This document shows positions 1-7,750 of a stretch of 12,375 nucleotides of DNA, in pieces; within the stretch, counting starts at the first letter, position 1, and each line of letters opens with the position of its first letter. This DNA comes from Smittium culicis (Eukaryota; Kickxellomycota; Harpellomycetes; Harpellales; Legeriomycetaceae), in assembly GCA_001970855.1 (NCBI GenBank), contig LSSN01002671.1:1-12375 (forward strand), read 5' to 3'. The position numbers and the translations under genes were made by a program. The notes beneath the pieces are model-generated. The model saw only the letters and a list, made by a program, of their open reading frames with translations, did not search any database and was not told the DNA's origin.

Positions 1-261
1 TTAATGTACAATAAGAAGTCTTATAATGCCGTATAATGGAAATTCAAGTCAAGTCATTTTACGTAATTTTTTGTATTAAAATTAAAAAAAAGCAAGTCTA
101 GCGTATCAAATATGCAATTGAAAAATAAATAAATTGACGATAATTTATATGCCAAAGATTTTTCAAATACATAAAATACGTTCTCCAGGACTTTGAGGGC
201 TAATAATAGATAGGCGATAATATTGGCTATTCTATTAGACTTGTCCGGCAGTGTACATTAA
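1..261. repeat. Weak inverted-repeat pair at the left edge, possible MITE or LTR remnant
   Basis: TTAATGTACA at 1-10 is the exact reverse complement of TGTACATTAA at 252-261. Read as an element, TTAA would be a target duplication and TGTACA the terminal repeat of a 253-bp insertion at 5-257 starting TG and ending CA. The match does not extend beyond TGTACA, there is no ORF inside, and the left flank is outside the window. A third copy of the 10-mer sits at 1604-1613. Chance is a real alternative in DNA this AT-rich. Confidence 0.15.
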
Positions 262-1783
262 TAGAATTTAAACCACAAATAGAATTTGTAACAAAGGAAA
301 ACGATCCGCTCCTCAAAAGAATTTCCCATATCTATAGATTCTCAAATAAGACCCCGTATTAAAAAAAAATCGCGCATAGAATTCTCCGCTGACCTAGATC
401 AAATAACTATTACTAAAAATTGCAAAGCAGAAGTCTTGCATTAAAGTATTTTATGTGTAAGCTTAGCTCGCAATAATTATATGTGTAACCAGCTTATATA
501 TACTTATGTAACATTCTTTTTTGTATAACCTAAAATTTAACAATAAAATTTAGTGCAGCAAAGATGTCTGGCATTATCAGGTACCTACCACCCTGATCTA
601 AAGTCTGATTTCATAATATATCAAATCAATCGAATGATACTTTCCTTTTGAAATAAAGTTGCAGCATTATTTTATTGTAATATGAATTGAATTATGCAAT
701 AACGTTGGATCGTTTTGGTTATGAAATAAAAAATAATCATCTGTTTTTAGGTTACGCTAATGAGATTTTAGATTCTTTATTGCACATTTAAAATCTACTG
801 CGAATAAACAGCAAAGTTGAGTGATAGCCTGGAACAAAGAGAGATACGGCGCTGGATACAAATTCAAGCATTTACGTATCAGTGTGATTATTCTAAGCCT
901 GCTTGAAGATTTAAGGACATATATCTTGGCTATTTTTAATTTCGTGTACTTGTATTAAATAATATTTTTTTTCGGACTTTTACTTTTACGTATCTTAATC
1001 ATCCCTTTCCCGTTCAGCACTCTATAAAAAACCAAATCTATGATTCGTTTATGATTTATAAGTAATTTCACTATTTGCTGTTATTGTTCAGCATACCAAT
1101 AGTCATTAAAAACTCGGGATTAAATTATTTAAACTGAACGCTGTTGGCTATATTTTTTAGATCAAAATCAGTCTACAGCGCGGAAAAGGGTTATGTATTA
1201 GCGTTAATACATCCAATAACTGATGATAAACATTTAATTATTCCAATTATGTCGTTAAATCAAGCTTAAGAGTGTTGGCGCTTGAAAGGGATAGGAAAGT
1301 TAATAACCAATAATCTCTAATTTGGTAAGTCCCAATTTAGAAATTAAACAGCTTCCTTGGCTGCTCATTTAAAACTGCAAATAATTTTATTCGCTGGAAC
1401 AATAATAATAAAGTGCCTAATCTCCGATAATCTAAAACGGTCCAAAATTTTCTGGAAAAAAATATATCTTTTAAATGTATATTGTAAAATATTGTAAATT
1501 AAAAAAGCCTTTCTCAAAATGACTAAAACGCAGTAGAAATGTATTTGTTAGTATTCTGCCAATATATTATTTTCGATTTGTATATAGCTCTCTTATTTAG
1601 AGTTTAATGTACACCCTATAATTCATCATACCTCGCCACCTATCATAAGTTAACCTTATAATCATAACTTTACCTCCCCCCATGTATCTAGCAAAATCCA
1701 CTCTTCACAATTCAAAACTTTAAGATTTAATATAAATTTTAGATACTCCTACCTATTTAAAACTCGAAAAAATATAAATATTA
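262..1783. other. AT-rich non-coding stretch upstream of the transcription-factor gene
   Basis: No ORF of note, tRNA or recognisable element was found. I searched by eye for a Zn2Cys6 cluster (six cysteines, starting C-x2-C) that could belong to the gene downstream and found none. AATAAA at 542-547 is the only conspicuous processing-type signal. The last 150 bases or so become pyrimidine-rich (for example the C-run around 1675-1681), as in many fungal promoters or 5' leaders. The rest looks like ordinary intergenic DNA. Confidence 0.5.
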
Positions 1784-1864
1784 GTAAGTATACTTCCTAT
1801 TCGCTTTTATTTTAATTTATTTTTGTATAAATTGAATTCTCTAAAAATACGCATTAATAACTAG
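1784..1864 (+). other. Possible 81-nt intron in the 5' leader or upstream coding exon
   Basis: GTAAGT at 1784-1789 is a strong donor. It pairs with a branch-like TTAATAAC directly before an acceptor TAG ending at 1864, three bases before the ATG at 1867. Splicing would join an upstream frame, open from 1654 after a TAA at 1651-1653, to the gene in phase 1. That upstream frame has no ATG and no zinc cluster. It could therefore be 5' untranslated sequence or part of an earlier linker exon. The branch motif lies unusually close to the acceptor. Confidence 0.3.
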
Positions 1865-1866
1865 AA

Positions 1867-3573
1867 ATGGAGCTACCAGTTCCATCTTATAGCCAACTCA
1901 AATCCTTAACCTATTCCATGATCAAGGCTTACTACATTAACATGATGCCAATTAGAATTCCAGATTTTTTACACAGATTAAAGCACAATCTATTTCCTAA
2001 ATATTTCTTATACGCATACCTATCCGCCTGCATTGATTTTATAAAAGATCCAAAATTTAAAAACTATAAAGACTTACGAATCAGATATTCACAGTTAGCC
2101 ATTAAAGAGATTAAAACTGCAAAAGATATTCATAATCCTTACATTGTATGGGCCGCTACATTTATAGTCTTATTTCACTATAAATCCTCTAGAACTGAAA
2201 AGTATTCTGAAATATCTAGTAATATTCCTTATTTTTATTCAACCATTTATATATCTATTTCTATTTATAATAACCTTTTTTTTATTTCTCTAATTATTAG
2301 ATCTGCTAAAAGTGTAAGTATAGACTAACGGCTCATTTTTATATTTTAATTATAAAATATCTAAATCTGTAAATTTTCATTTCTATGTTATACTTGTAAT
2401 ATTGCTATTATCCCCAGCATTATTAAATGCACAAAGCTATATAGAATGGACCAAAAAAGAAATCTTTATCAGAATGTAGACAAACTCTCACAGGAATTTA
2501 AAAGGCGAGTTTGGTGGGTATTTTATATATATACAATAGACGCATATGCATTCGGATCTGAGTTAATTCCAATCAACAATAAAGATATTGTTGTTAACCT
2601 TCCGAAAGACGATTTTGCATACAAGTACGGAATCGATAAATATAAAGCTTATCCTGATAACAATTATCTCGATTATTTATCATTCACACAAACATCAGAT
2701 AACTATTCCTTTGTCATAAAAATGTACTCGCTTTTTTCAGGCTTGTCTAGCTTCTTAAACAACAGGTGGACAAAAAAATCAAAAAACCAAGACTATACAA
2801 ACCTTAATTATATAAAATTTTTGAATAAATTGAGTAAAATCAAACACGAAATTGATATCAAATTTAACAAAAACTTGCTCAATGATCTAAACTCGCGCTA
2901 TAAATCTAATAAATTTTTCTTGTACGAAAAAATTGACTATTCTATGACTATTTATTTTATCAACCAACTTTACTACATAATGGCCACACTTTTATACCAA
3001 TCTGAATTGGTGAGAGTAAATAATGTATTGATCAATAGTAAAAGAATACAGACTGCCAAAAAAAAATGTTTATCATCAGCTTTAGAATCCTTTCGGCTAT
3101 ATCAGCTCGCGAAAAAAATTATCCCCGCTGATATATTTCTCACTTCCTCAGCGTTTAATATAACCTTTTTTATATCGACAACATTACTAAATCATAAGTT
3201 TATTTTAATAAGCGAAATTCCCCACGACTTCATCTCTGATTTCGATATTTATCTCAACGACTTAAACTCAATCAAAAACGATGTCTCCGCTATTAGATAC
3301 ATCCACCACCTCTGTACGTTACTATTGGAAGTAAAGCAAAAATATGTAGCGGAAAAATATTCGCATGATCAGTACATTTCATTTATGAGGCCTTATTCAA
3401 TCTCCGCTAACGATTTATACCCATGGTTAGTCCCAAAATATTTGACTTTTTTCAAATTTGTTTGCTGCTTCAATAGTAACTACACCCCTATATCCTTGAA
3501 AAAATACTTATTCATCTCCAACAACCTAAATAAAAAGGCTAAATTAGAATATTTAGTTAATGATGCTCCTTAG
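1867..3573 (+). CDS. Fungal-specific transcription factor (middle homology region), two exons
   Basis: The model joins 1867-2313 to 2437-3573, giving about 527 residues. Proteins with this domain are nuclear regulators that usually bind DNA through an N-terminal Zn2Cys6 cluster. The middle region (Fungal_trans, PF04082) is thought to control activity. Visible here: the domain opening LPVPSYSQL at residues 3-11, PIRIPDFL at 28-35, an aliphatic segment WAATFIVLFHY, LYRMDQ just after the intron (150-155), and the diagnostic E-F-KRRVWW with its Glu near residue 169 followed by a VFYIYTIDAYAFG helix. The remaining 300 or so residues are Asn-, Lys-, Ser- and Tyr-rich, as expected from AT-biased codons. 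The ATG at 1867 is chosen because an in-frame TAA lies at 1858-1860. It leaves no DNA-binding domain, so either an upstream exon is missed or the protein lacks one. The frames are otherwise clean, in contrast to the decayed retroelements nearby. Target genes cannot be inferred. Confidence 0.75.
2314..2436 (+). other. Intron of the transcription-factor gene (123 nt, phase 0)
   Basis: A consensus donor GTAAGT at 2314-2319 interrupts the first exon after Ser149. The first frame closes at TAA 2326-2328. The acceptor AAAG ending at 2436 keeps frame 1 and restores LYRMDQ, the equivalent of the family's LGLhR motif, just ahead of E-F-KRRVWW. The better-looking acceptor CCCCAG ending at 2417 would put the downstream exon out of frame. 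The two missing residues relative to the usual LGLhR leave some doubt about the exact acceptor. Confidence 0.6.
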
Positions 3574-3609
3574 GATATATTCATTCATGAATCTGCATTT
3601 TATATCCTA
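3571..3609 (+). repeat. Inverted repeat beginning in the transcription-factor stop codon
   Basis: TAGGATATA at 3571-3579, whose first three bases are the stop codon, is the exact complement of TATATCCTA at 3601-3609. This gives a 9-bp stem with a 21-base loop. The loop carries a further perfect 10-bp palindrome, ATTCATGAAT, at 3584-3593. In an mRNA it could fold at the start of the 3' UTR. A role in 3' processing is only a suggestion. Confidence 0.45.
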
Positions 3610-4212
3610 TAAAACCATTTTGTATGTTTACCATCAAATTTAATACTTTTTCTGGCCACCTGTATATCAACAACTTCAATTGTAAAACTTGCTCATTTTA
3701 TATAAAAAAAATTTTTTTTCATTCTTCAAATACAACGCTTTTTGTTATAGCATATAGACTTCGTATTGAATTTTTTTTTTATGAAACTTTTTTTATTTTG
3801 GTTTACTTTATTTTTCGTATAATTCAATCGAAACTCAATCATATTTTTTAATTTATTTAAAGCTATTTTAATTCAAATTCCAAAAAAATTATTAAAAAAT
3901 AGCCTTTTATAGCTTATTATAATAAGGATATATCCTTTTTCGCCAATTTTATATTTTTAATATAGCTTATTTTGTTAAATACTTGTTATATGTCGTTAAT
4001 TTTATAATATGGTACCCTGAGAACAAAAAAGATTAATTAAATATACAACATTATACTAGTCGAAAATGTCTAGTTCATTGATAATTATAAGCACTTATAA
4101 AATCTAACGGGGGGGTTTTTTTTTTCAATAGTGGTGTATAAATAATAAATTTTCTATCACATTTTTCTTAAATTGATCATGTGATATAAAACAGTAGAAT
4201 AAAAAGAAATTC
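3610..4212. other. AT-rich 3' flank of the transcription-factor gene
   Basis: This stretch holds long T-runs, an A/T-biased frame at 3624-3851 that shows no protein character, the twin palindromes at 3913-3937, and a run of seven G followed by ten T at 4109-4125. Polyadenylation of the upstream gene presumably occurs here, but no single signal stands out. The LINE homology starts abruptly at its right end. Confidence 0.5.
3913..3937. repeat. Two overlapping perfect palindromes
   Basis: CTTATTATAATAAG (3913-3926) and AAGGATATATCCTT (3924-3937) are each perfect 14-bp palindromes sharing three bases. The second contains the GGATATAT also found at 3573-3580 in the hairpin after the stop codon. 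They could be dyad protein-binding sites or simply AT-rich palindromes. No function can be assigned. Confidence 0.4.
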
Positions 4213-5528
4213 AAGGTTCCCCACATGGCCTTAATGCATAAACTGCAAGCATTGGGTATTGGAGGAAAACTCCTCAATATTATCAAGCGCATGTATGATG
4301 CACCGACAATCGCAGTTAGAGTTGGAAATGAAATTTCCAACCCCACTGAATACCTCTGTGGAGTGCGGCAAGGGTGCCCAGCCTCGCCGATACTTTTCGA
4401 TTTTTATATTAATGATATATCCAAGGGCGTACGAGGTGTGCGGGTGCCTGGGCTCACCTCACGCATACCAGGACTACTGTTTGCCGACGATGCCGTGCTA
4501 TTGACCGAATCATCAGCCGATCTGCAAAACGCACTGGATACCATAACCGAATGGTCGGACACTTGGGAAATGGCTGTGAATGCCTCCAAGTGCGAGATAA
4601 TGACGATAAGCGGGGAGTTGACTACTGATATGACCCTTCAGGGTGAAAAAGTCGACTCCACCAACCAGTACACCTACTTGGGCTATATTATGAATAGCAA
4701 GTGGGACGTATCTGGGACGATAAAGTACAGCAAGAATAAGGCCAGGGAGGCTGTATACACTGCCTACAGCTTCCTGAGGCGGTCTGGTGTGCTCACAGCA
4801 CTAAAAATCAAGTTCATCAATTCGGTTCTGATGCCGATTTGACGTTACGGTGGGGAGACATTTGGCATGAGCGAAGCCATTTGCAAGTCCATACAGTCAG
4901 AAATCGACAAGGCGATCCGACTGATTGTCAATGTCGGAAAATCAGCGGCCATGGAGCGCATCAGGGATTAACTGGGCATAACCTCAGTGTTTATGCGCAC
5001 CAGCACAGCCCGTGAGCGTACATACCATAAGTGGCCGACCTCAAAAACATGGATAGCCGACCTCATCAAGGCGCCGATGAAGGCTCGGATGACCACATAG
5101 GTGACCGGGAGCGCCCGGTGGATCAAAAAATCTGCAAAAAAGGCAACTGGGTTGACCTTCAAGCTATGTATCAGGACCTGAAGCTGGGTCTTCAGGACAT
5201 TGGGAAAATGCGTATGGGCATATTCTGGACTGCACAGCACCTGTCGAACATGAAAATCGTCGACCAAAAATTTAAAAATTTTTGCCCCTGCTGCAACTTG
5301 TGTGTGCCTGAGACGGTCGATCATATACTTCTGAGCTGCAGCCGGTGGCGAAATCACCAATCATCGACGATCTGCAGGTACATACCGGCGCCGATTCGCT
5401 CTGAAGAAACATTTTTACTTACGAATTTCAACGAAGCTCGGTTGGAGCTAGTTGGAAAACTCCTTGAGGGGTAGGAGACTAAAAAATCTTTAACCAGCTT
5501 CGAGCTGGAAACTGCCAAATTTTTGTAG
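4213..5528 (+). pseudogene. LINE reverse transcriptase, C-terminal part, disrupted
   Basis: Frame 1 opens with K-V-P-H (4213-4224), the residues just after the catalytic FxxAYD box, so that first catalytic Asp is lost. There follow GIGGKLLNIIKRMY, the GVRQGCPASPILF box (about 4361-4399), and the active-site FADD at 4480-4491, which is intact. Further on are TYLGYIM and a thumb/linker region with TWIADLIKAPMKAR. In-frame stops occur at 4840 (TGA), 4969 (TAA) and 5098 (TAG, where the pattern TTWVTG suggests a former Trp). Between about 5100 and 5155 homology moves to frame 3, indicating an indel. That frame carries a C-x2-C-x9-H-x4-C knuckle at 5283-5339 (C-P-C-C to L-L-S-C), typical of LINE C-termini. 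A TAG at 5472 is followed by 17 more open codons ending ETAKFL, then TAG at 5526-5528, so the true end is probably there. The copy cannot encode an active enzyme. Confidence 0.8.
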
Positions 5529-5640
5529 AGCATATGCGTGCCCATAACACTTATACTGCAAAATATAAGCGATTAATCAGTTTCATTGATCAATTGTCAA
5601 GTGGTTATGGAGCTTCTAGAGAGGCGGAGGGGAGTCTGTT
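4213..5640 (+). mobile_element. 5'-truncated LINE (non-LTR retrotransposon) copy
   Basis: A block of clearly higher GC than the flanks begins at 4213, inside the reverse-transcriptase domain. It runs through the C-terminal zinc-knuckle region and a short 3' tail to about 5640, where the sequence becomes A-rich (eight A at 5642-5649). LINEs insert by target-primed reverse transcription, which often stops early and leaves copies lacking the 5' part. That fits here, because the endonuclease and the first half of the RT are absent. No convincing target-site duplication could be found. The contrast in base composition suggests either a recent insertion or an element whose own codon use differs from the host's. 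Confidence 0.8.
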
Positions 5641-5649
5641 GAAAAAAAA

Positions 5650-6886
5650 TTATTTCTAATTTTTAAATATTCTTTATTAGTTTTTTTTTATGCTTTTAAA
5701 TTATGTTTAATATACCCTCTGTGAAAAAAAAAAAACGAAGAAATAAAATTAATAAATCCATGTATTTATAAACGTTTCGCTTAAAGAATACTAATCTACT
5801 TTCCTATTACTAGCGAATGTATTCGATGAATTGAATTAAACTTATTTAGTATATAGAATGTTAATTTTTAGTTGGCTTTACTGCTGAAATTATTGTATTA
5901 AAATATTTTTATAATAGTAGATATTATCGTATCCGCGATTATAATTTTCAAAAAAACTTTTAATTTAGCTATTAATTTTTTCATGCAATTACTGCTTTTA
6001 TACAAGAACAATAGCAGTCATTAAGTAATAATTTTAAAGTAATTTCTAATTTGTATTTAGCTTGCAAGTATTTTTCCTATTTATTCTTTTTAATTTATTT
6101 GTGAATAATTTGTTAAATTACAGTGATTTTAATAATATTTAGTCAATTTTATAATGGAAAAAATTTTTTTCCTATGAATTCAGCCTCAAAACGTCTAATA
6201 ATATAAAAAAAACTATTAATATACGTATAGTATAATGTTAATTCATATTTTTTTTAATTAAGCATCATTTTTTATTTATAAGCTTGCTTAATTCAGGAAC
6301 ACTGATTAATTAAAAAGTGATAGAAAATAGAGGACACTTTTATTTATAAATTAAATTCAAAACATTAAATTACATAATAGTAATTTAATAGGTCTCAAAA
6401 CTATGAATTATTATATGAATTATATTATGATATTTAAATATACATCAAAACTAATAATCTTTATAACGTTCCCTTTTAGTTAAAGTACATTAAAGTTGTT
6501 TTTAGCTATTAAGGATGTATTTTACTGCAGAAGACAAAATAAAAACTTTTTTTTATAAATTATCTTACTTTCAAATAATTGAGGAAATTGTTAATTTCTC
6601 TGATCTATTTATAAAAATTTAAGGCGATATAAGTTGAATTTAATTTTTTGAGACCATTTTTATACTATTTAACCTTTTCAAAATAAAATTCCTACCCTCA
6701 TTCATTCAATCTCCGGATATCAAGTTTGAAATAACTATTGTATTAATAAATTAAGCAGCAATTGATTTTTTTTTTTAAAAAAAGTTTGTTTGCCTAGGTA
6801 AACTTTCACACTCATATTAAATACCTCATTTACATTATAATATAATAGCATTATTATTAACAGCTAGATGCACTCTTAATTTATTA
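5650..6886. other. AT-rich stretch with no recognisable gene
   Basis: Dense stops in all frames and repeated A- and T-runs, such as eleven T followed by seven A at 6766-6783, fill this stretch. I see no ORF, RNA gene or element. It may contain element remnants too decayed to recognise by eye. Confidence 0.5.
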
Positions 6887-6891
6887 TTAAA
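6887..6891. repeat. Target-site duplication, left copy (TTAAA)
   Basis: TTAAA directly precedes the TG of the solo LTR and is repeated at 7185-7189 directly after its CA. Five base pairs is the usual duplication size for Ty3/gypsy and Ty1/copia integrases. Because the pentamer is pure A/T, it is only meaningful together with the terminal repeats. Confidence 0.6.
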
Positions 6892-7184
6892 TGTAATGAA
6901 CTGAAATAAGTTGTTTATTGAAGTGAGAAAATAGAAATAAAATAAAGTATATAAAAACTAGAACTAGGACAAGGACAAGAAGAGACAGGAACAAGAATAA
7001 AGTTGAAAAGCTTAGCCATCCCATGGGGGGTGGATAAGCTTTGGTTTATATATCTAACATTGAGTATGTTACTTGTAGGCTTTCGTATTTTAGTTAGTTG
7101 CTTTGATTGTCTGCTGTTAACAATGTAATGGGAGATAAGTATTCTTATTGGCCGATTAGGACAATCGGAATCAAGCCCATTACA
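6892..7184 (-). mobile_element. Solo LTR of an LTR retrotransposon (293 bp)
   Basis: The element begins TGTAATG and ends CATTACA, a 7-bp perfect terminal inverted repeat with canonical TG and CA ends, and it is flanked by TTAAA on both sides. Solo LTRs arise when the two LTRs of an element recombine and delete the body. Orientation is read as minus. On that strand a CCAAT box (GGCCAAT) lies near the 5' end, TATATAAA corresponds to about 7045-7053, and CAATAAAC corresponds to 6913-6920, about 20 bases before the 3' end. A competing plus-strand reading (GTATATAAAA near 6947, AATAAA near 6996) exists but would give an oddly short U3. Two strong hairpins lie inside, at 7007-7042 and around 7122-7186. 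The family is unknown, and its sequence is not like the LTR at 7401-7719. Confidence 0.65.
7007..7042. repeat. 16-bp hairpin with 4-base loop inside the solo LTR
   Basis: The arms at 7007-7022 and 7027-7042 enclose the loop ATGG. Fourteen of sixteen positions are Watson-Crick pairs, one is a G-T wobble and one a mismatch. The outer eight (AAAGCTTA with TAAGCTTT) are perfect. It lies next to the minus-strand TATA box, so it would fall near the transcript 5' end of the LTR. It is one of the most stable-looking structures in the window. Confidence 0.6.
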
Positions 7185-7186
7185 TT
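7122..7186. repeat. Nested inverted repeats at the U3 end of the solo LTR
   Basis: AATGTAATGGG at 7122-7132 and CCCATTACATT at 7176-7186 are exact complements (11 bp). Inside them, CCGATT at 7152-7157 pairs with AATCGG at 7163-7168 around a 5-base loop. The outer right arm includes the terminal repeat of the LTR, so TGTAATG occurs three times in and around this element. The structure may be an integrase-recognition duplication, a promoter dyad or a small foldback. Confidence 0.5.
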
Positions 7187-7189
7187 AAA
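7185..7189. repeat. Target-site duplication, right copy (TTAAA)
   Basis: This is the partner of 6887-6891, immediately after the terminal CA of the solo LTR. The identical flanks indicate that the element inserted here and later lost its body by LTR-LTR recombination. Confidence 0.6.
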
Positions 7190-7350
7190 GCTATTATTTA
7201 TTTTTGAATGACTTTTATATTATTTGTGGAAATATTTTATACTTATTGGTCACCTTTATCTTAAATTCTTTTATGAGAATGTCAAATCATCTGTTCAAAT
7301 AACATATAATAAATTCATTCTGTCAAAATCATGTTTCTCTACCCAGTCGC

Positions 7351-7373
7351 CTAAGTAAAAATTTTCTACTTAG
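7351..7373. repeat. 23-bp near-perfect palindrome beside the second LTR
   Basis: The sequence runs from CTAAGTA to TACTTAG with only one mismatched pair and an A/T-rich centre. It lies 28 bases beyond the 3' end (minus strand) of the LTR at 7401-7719, where a leader or flanking DNA would be. Its function is unknown. Confidence 0.45.
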
Positions 7374-7400
7374 TAATGCTCTGCTAAAACTAGAGAATTG

Positions 7401-7719
7401 TGTTAGGTATTTTTAATAAGTTTATTGAAAAAGTAAAAGCTTAGAAAAGAGAGAGATTCAAAAGGATCTCATAAACTAAACTATTTATACTAAAATCAAA
7501 ACTATGTAAAGTATATTGTTATTTAGTTATTGGCTATTGCTGAAATGACGTATGGTCATTTCAGCCAATAGAATTACTGCTAGTCATTACTTCATGTTCT
7601 ACTTGTCCAATAGCATTGCAAGATATGTCATTCAACAGCTGGCTATCTCGGCTGTTCATTGGCCTAGTCAATATGTCTGAGTCCTGGTTGCTGATTGGCG
7701 TAACAATTGGGCACTAACA
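7401..7719 (-). mobile_element. LTR of a second retrotransposon family (319 bp), CCAAT-rich
   Basis: The plus strand starts TGTTAG and ends CTAACA, a 6-bp terminal inverted repeat with TG and CA ends. On the minus strand the order is typical of an LTR. Six CCAAT-type pentamers fill the U3 (plus positions 7529, 7565, 7607, 7658, 7694 and 7706). A TATA box GTATAAATAG corresponds to 7481-7490. A CT-rich stretch follows, then a poly(A) signal CAATAAAC around 7421-7427, and the end lies 20 bases later. The flanking pentamers (AATTG and TAGCA) do not match, so this is not a clean solo LTR. It could be the 3' LTR of a decayed element whose body lies at higher coordinates, or an LTR shared between nested insertions. 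Confidence 0.55.
7535..7570. repeat. Inverted repeat carrying a CCAAT box in the LTR U3
   Basis: TATTGCTGAAATGAC at 7535-7549 faces GTCATTTCAGCCAATA at 7555-7570 across the loop GTATG. The arms match except for one extra base in the right arm. A further TATTGGCT sits directly before the left arm, so the dyad brings two CCAAT-type boxes head to head. In LTR promoters such dyads usually bind host activators; no specific factor can be named here. Confidence 0.5.
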
Positions 7720-7750
7720 TAGCATAATTTTGAGACCCTTTAGAGACTAC

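Noticed and set aside
3624..3851. 75-codon plus-strand frame after the transcription-factor gene
   Set aside because: It is built from T- and A-runs, shows no domain or conserved pattern, and sits in an AT-rich 3' flank.
4125..5545. Minus-strand and alternative-frame open stretches over the LINE
   Set aside because: They are shadows of the RT frames, which carry the recognisable motifs on the plus strand.
4200..5660. Target-site duplication around the LINE
   Set aside because: AAAGAAATTC before the 5' junction only loosely resembles AAAATTATTTC after the A-run. No exact repeat is long enough to trust.
6966..6995. Purine-rich (AAGGACAAG-like) tract as a polypurine tract or telomere-like repeat
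   Set aside because: It lies inside the solo LTR, not directly before an LTR end, and the repeat is irregular.
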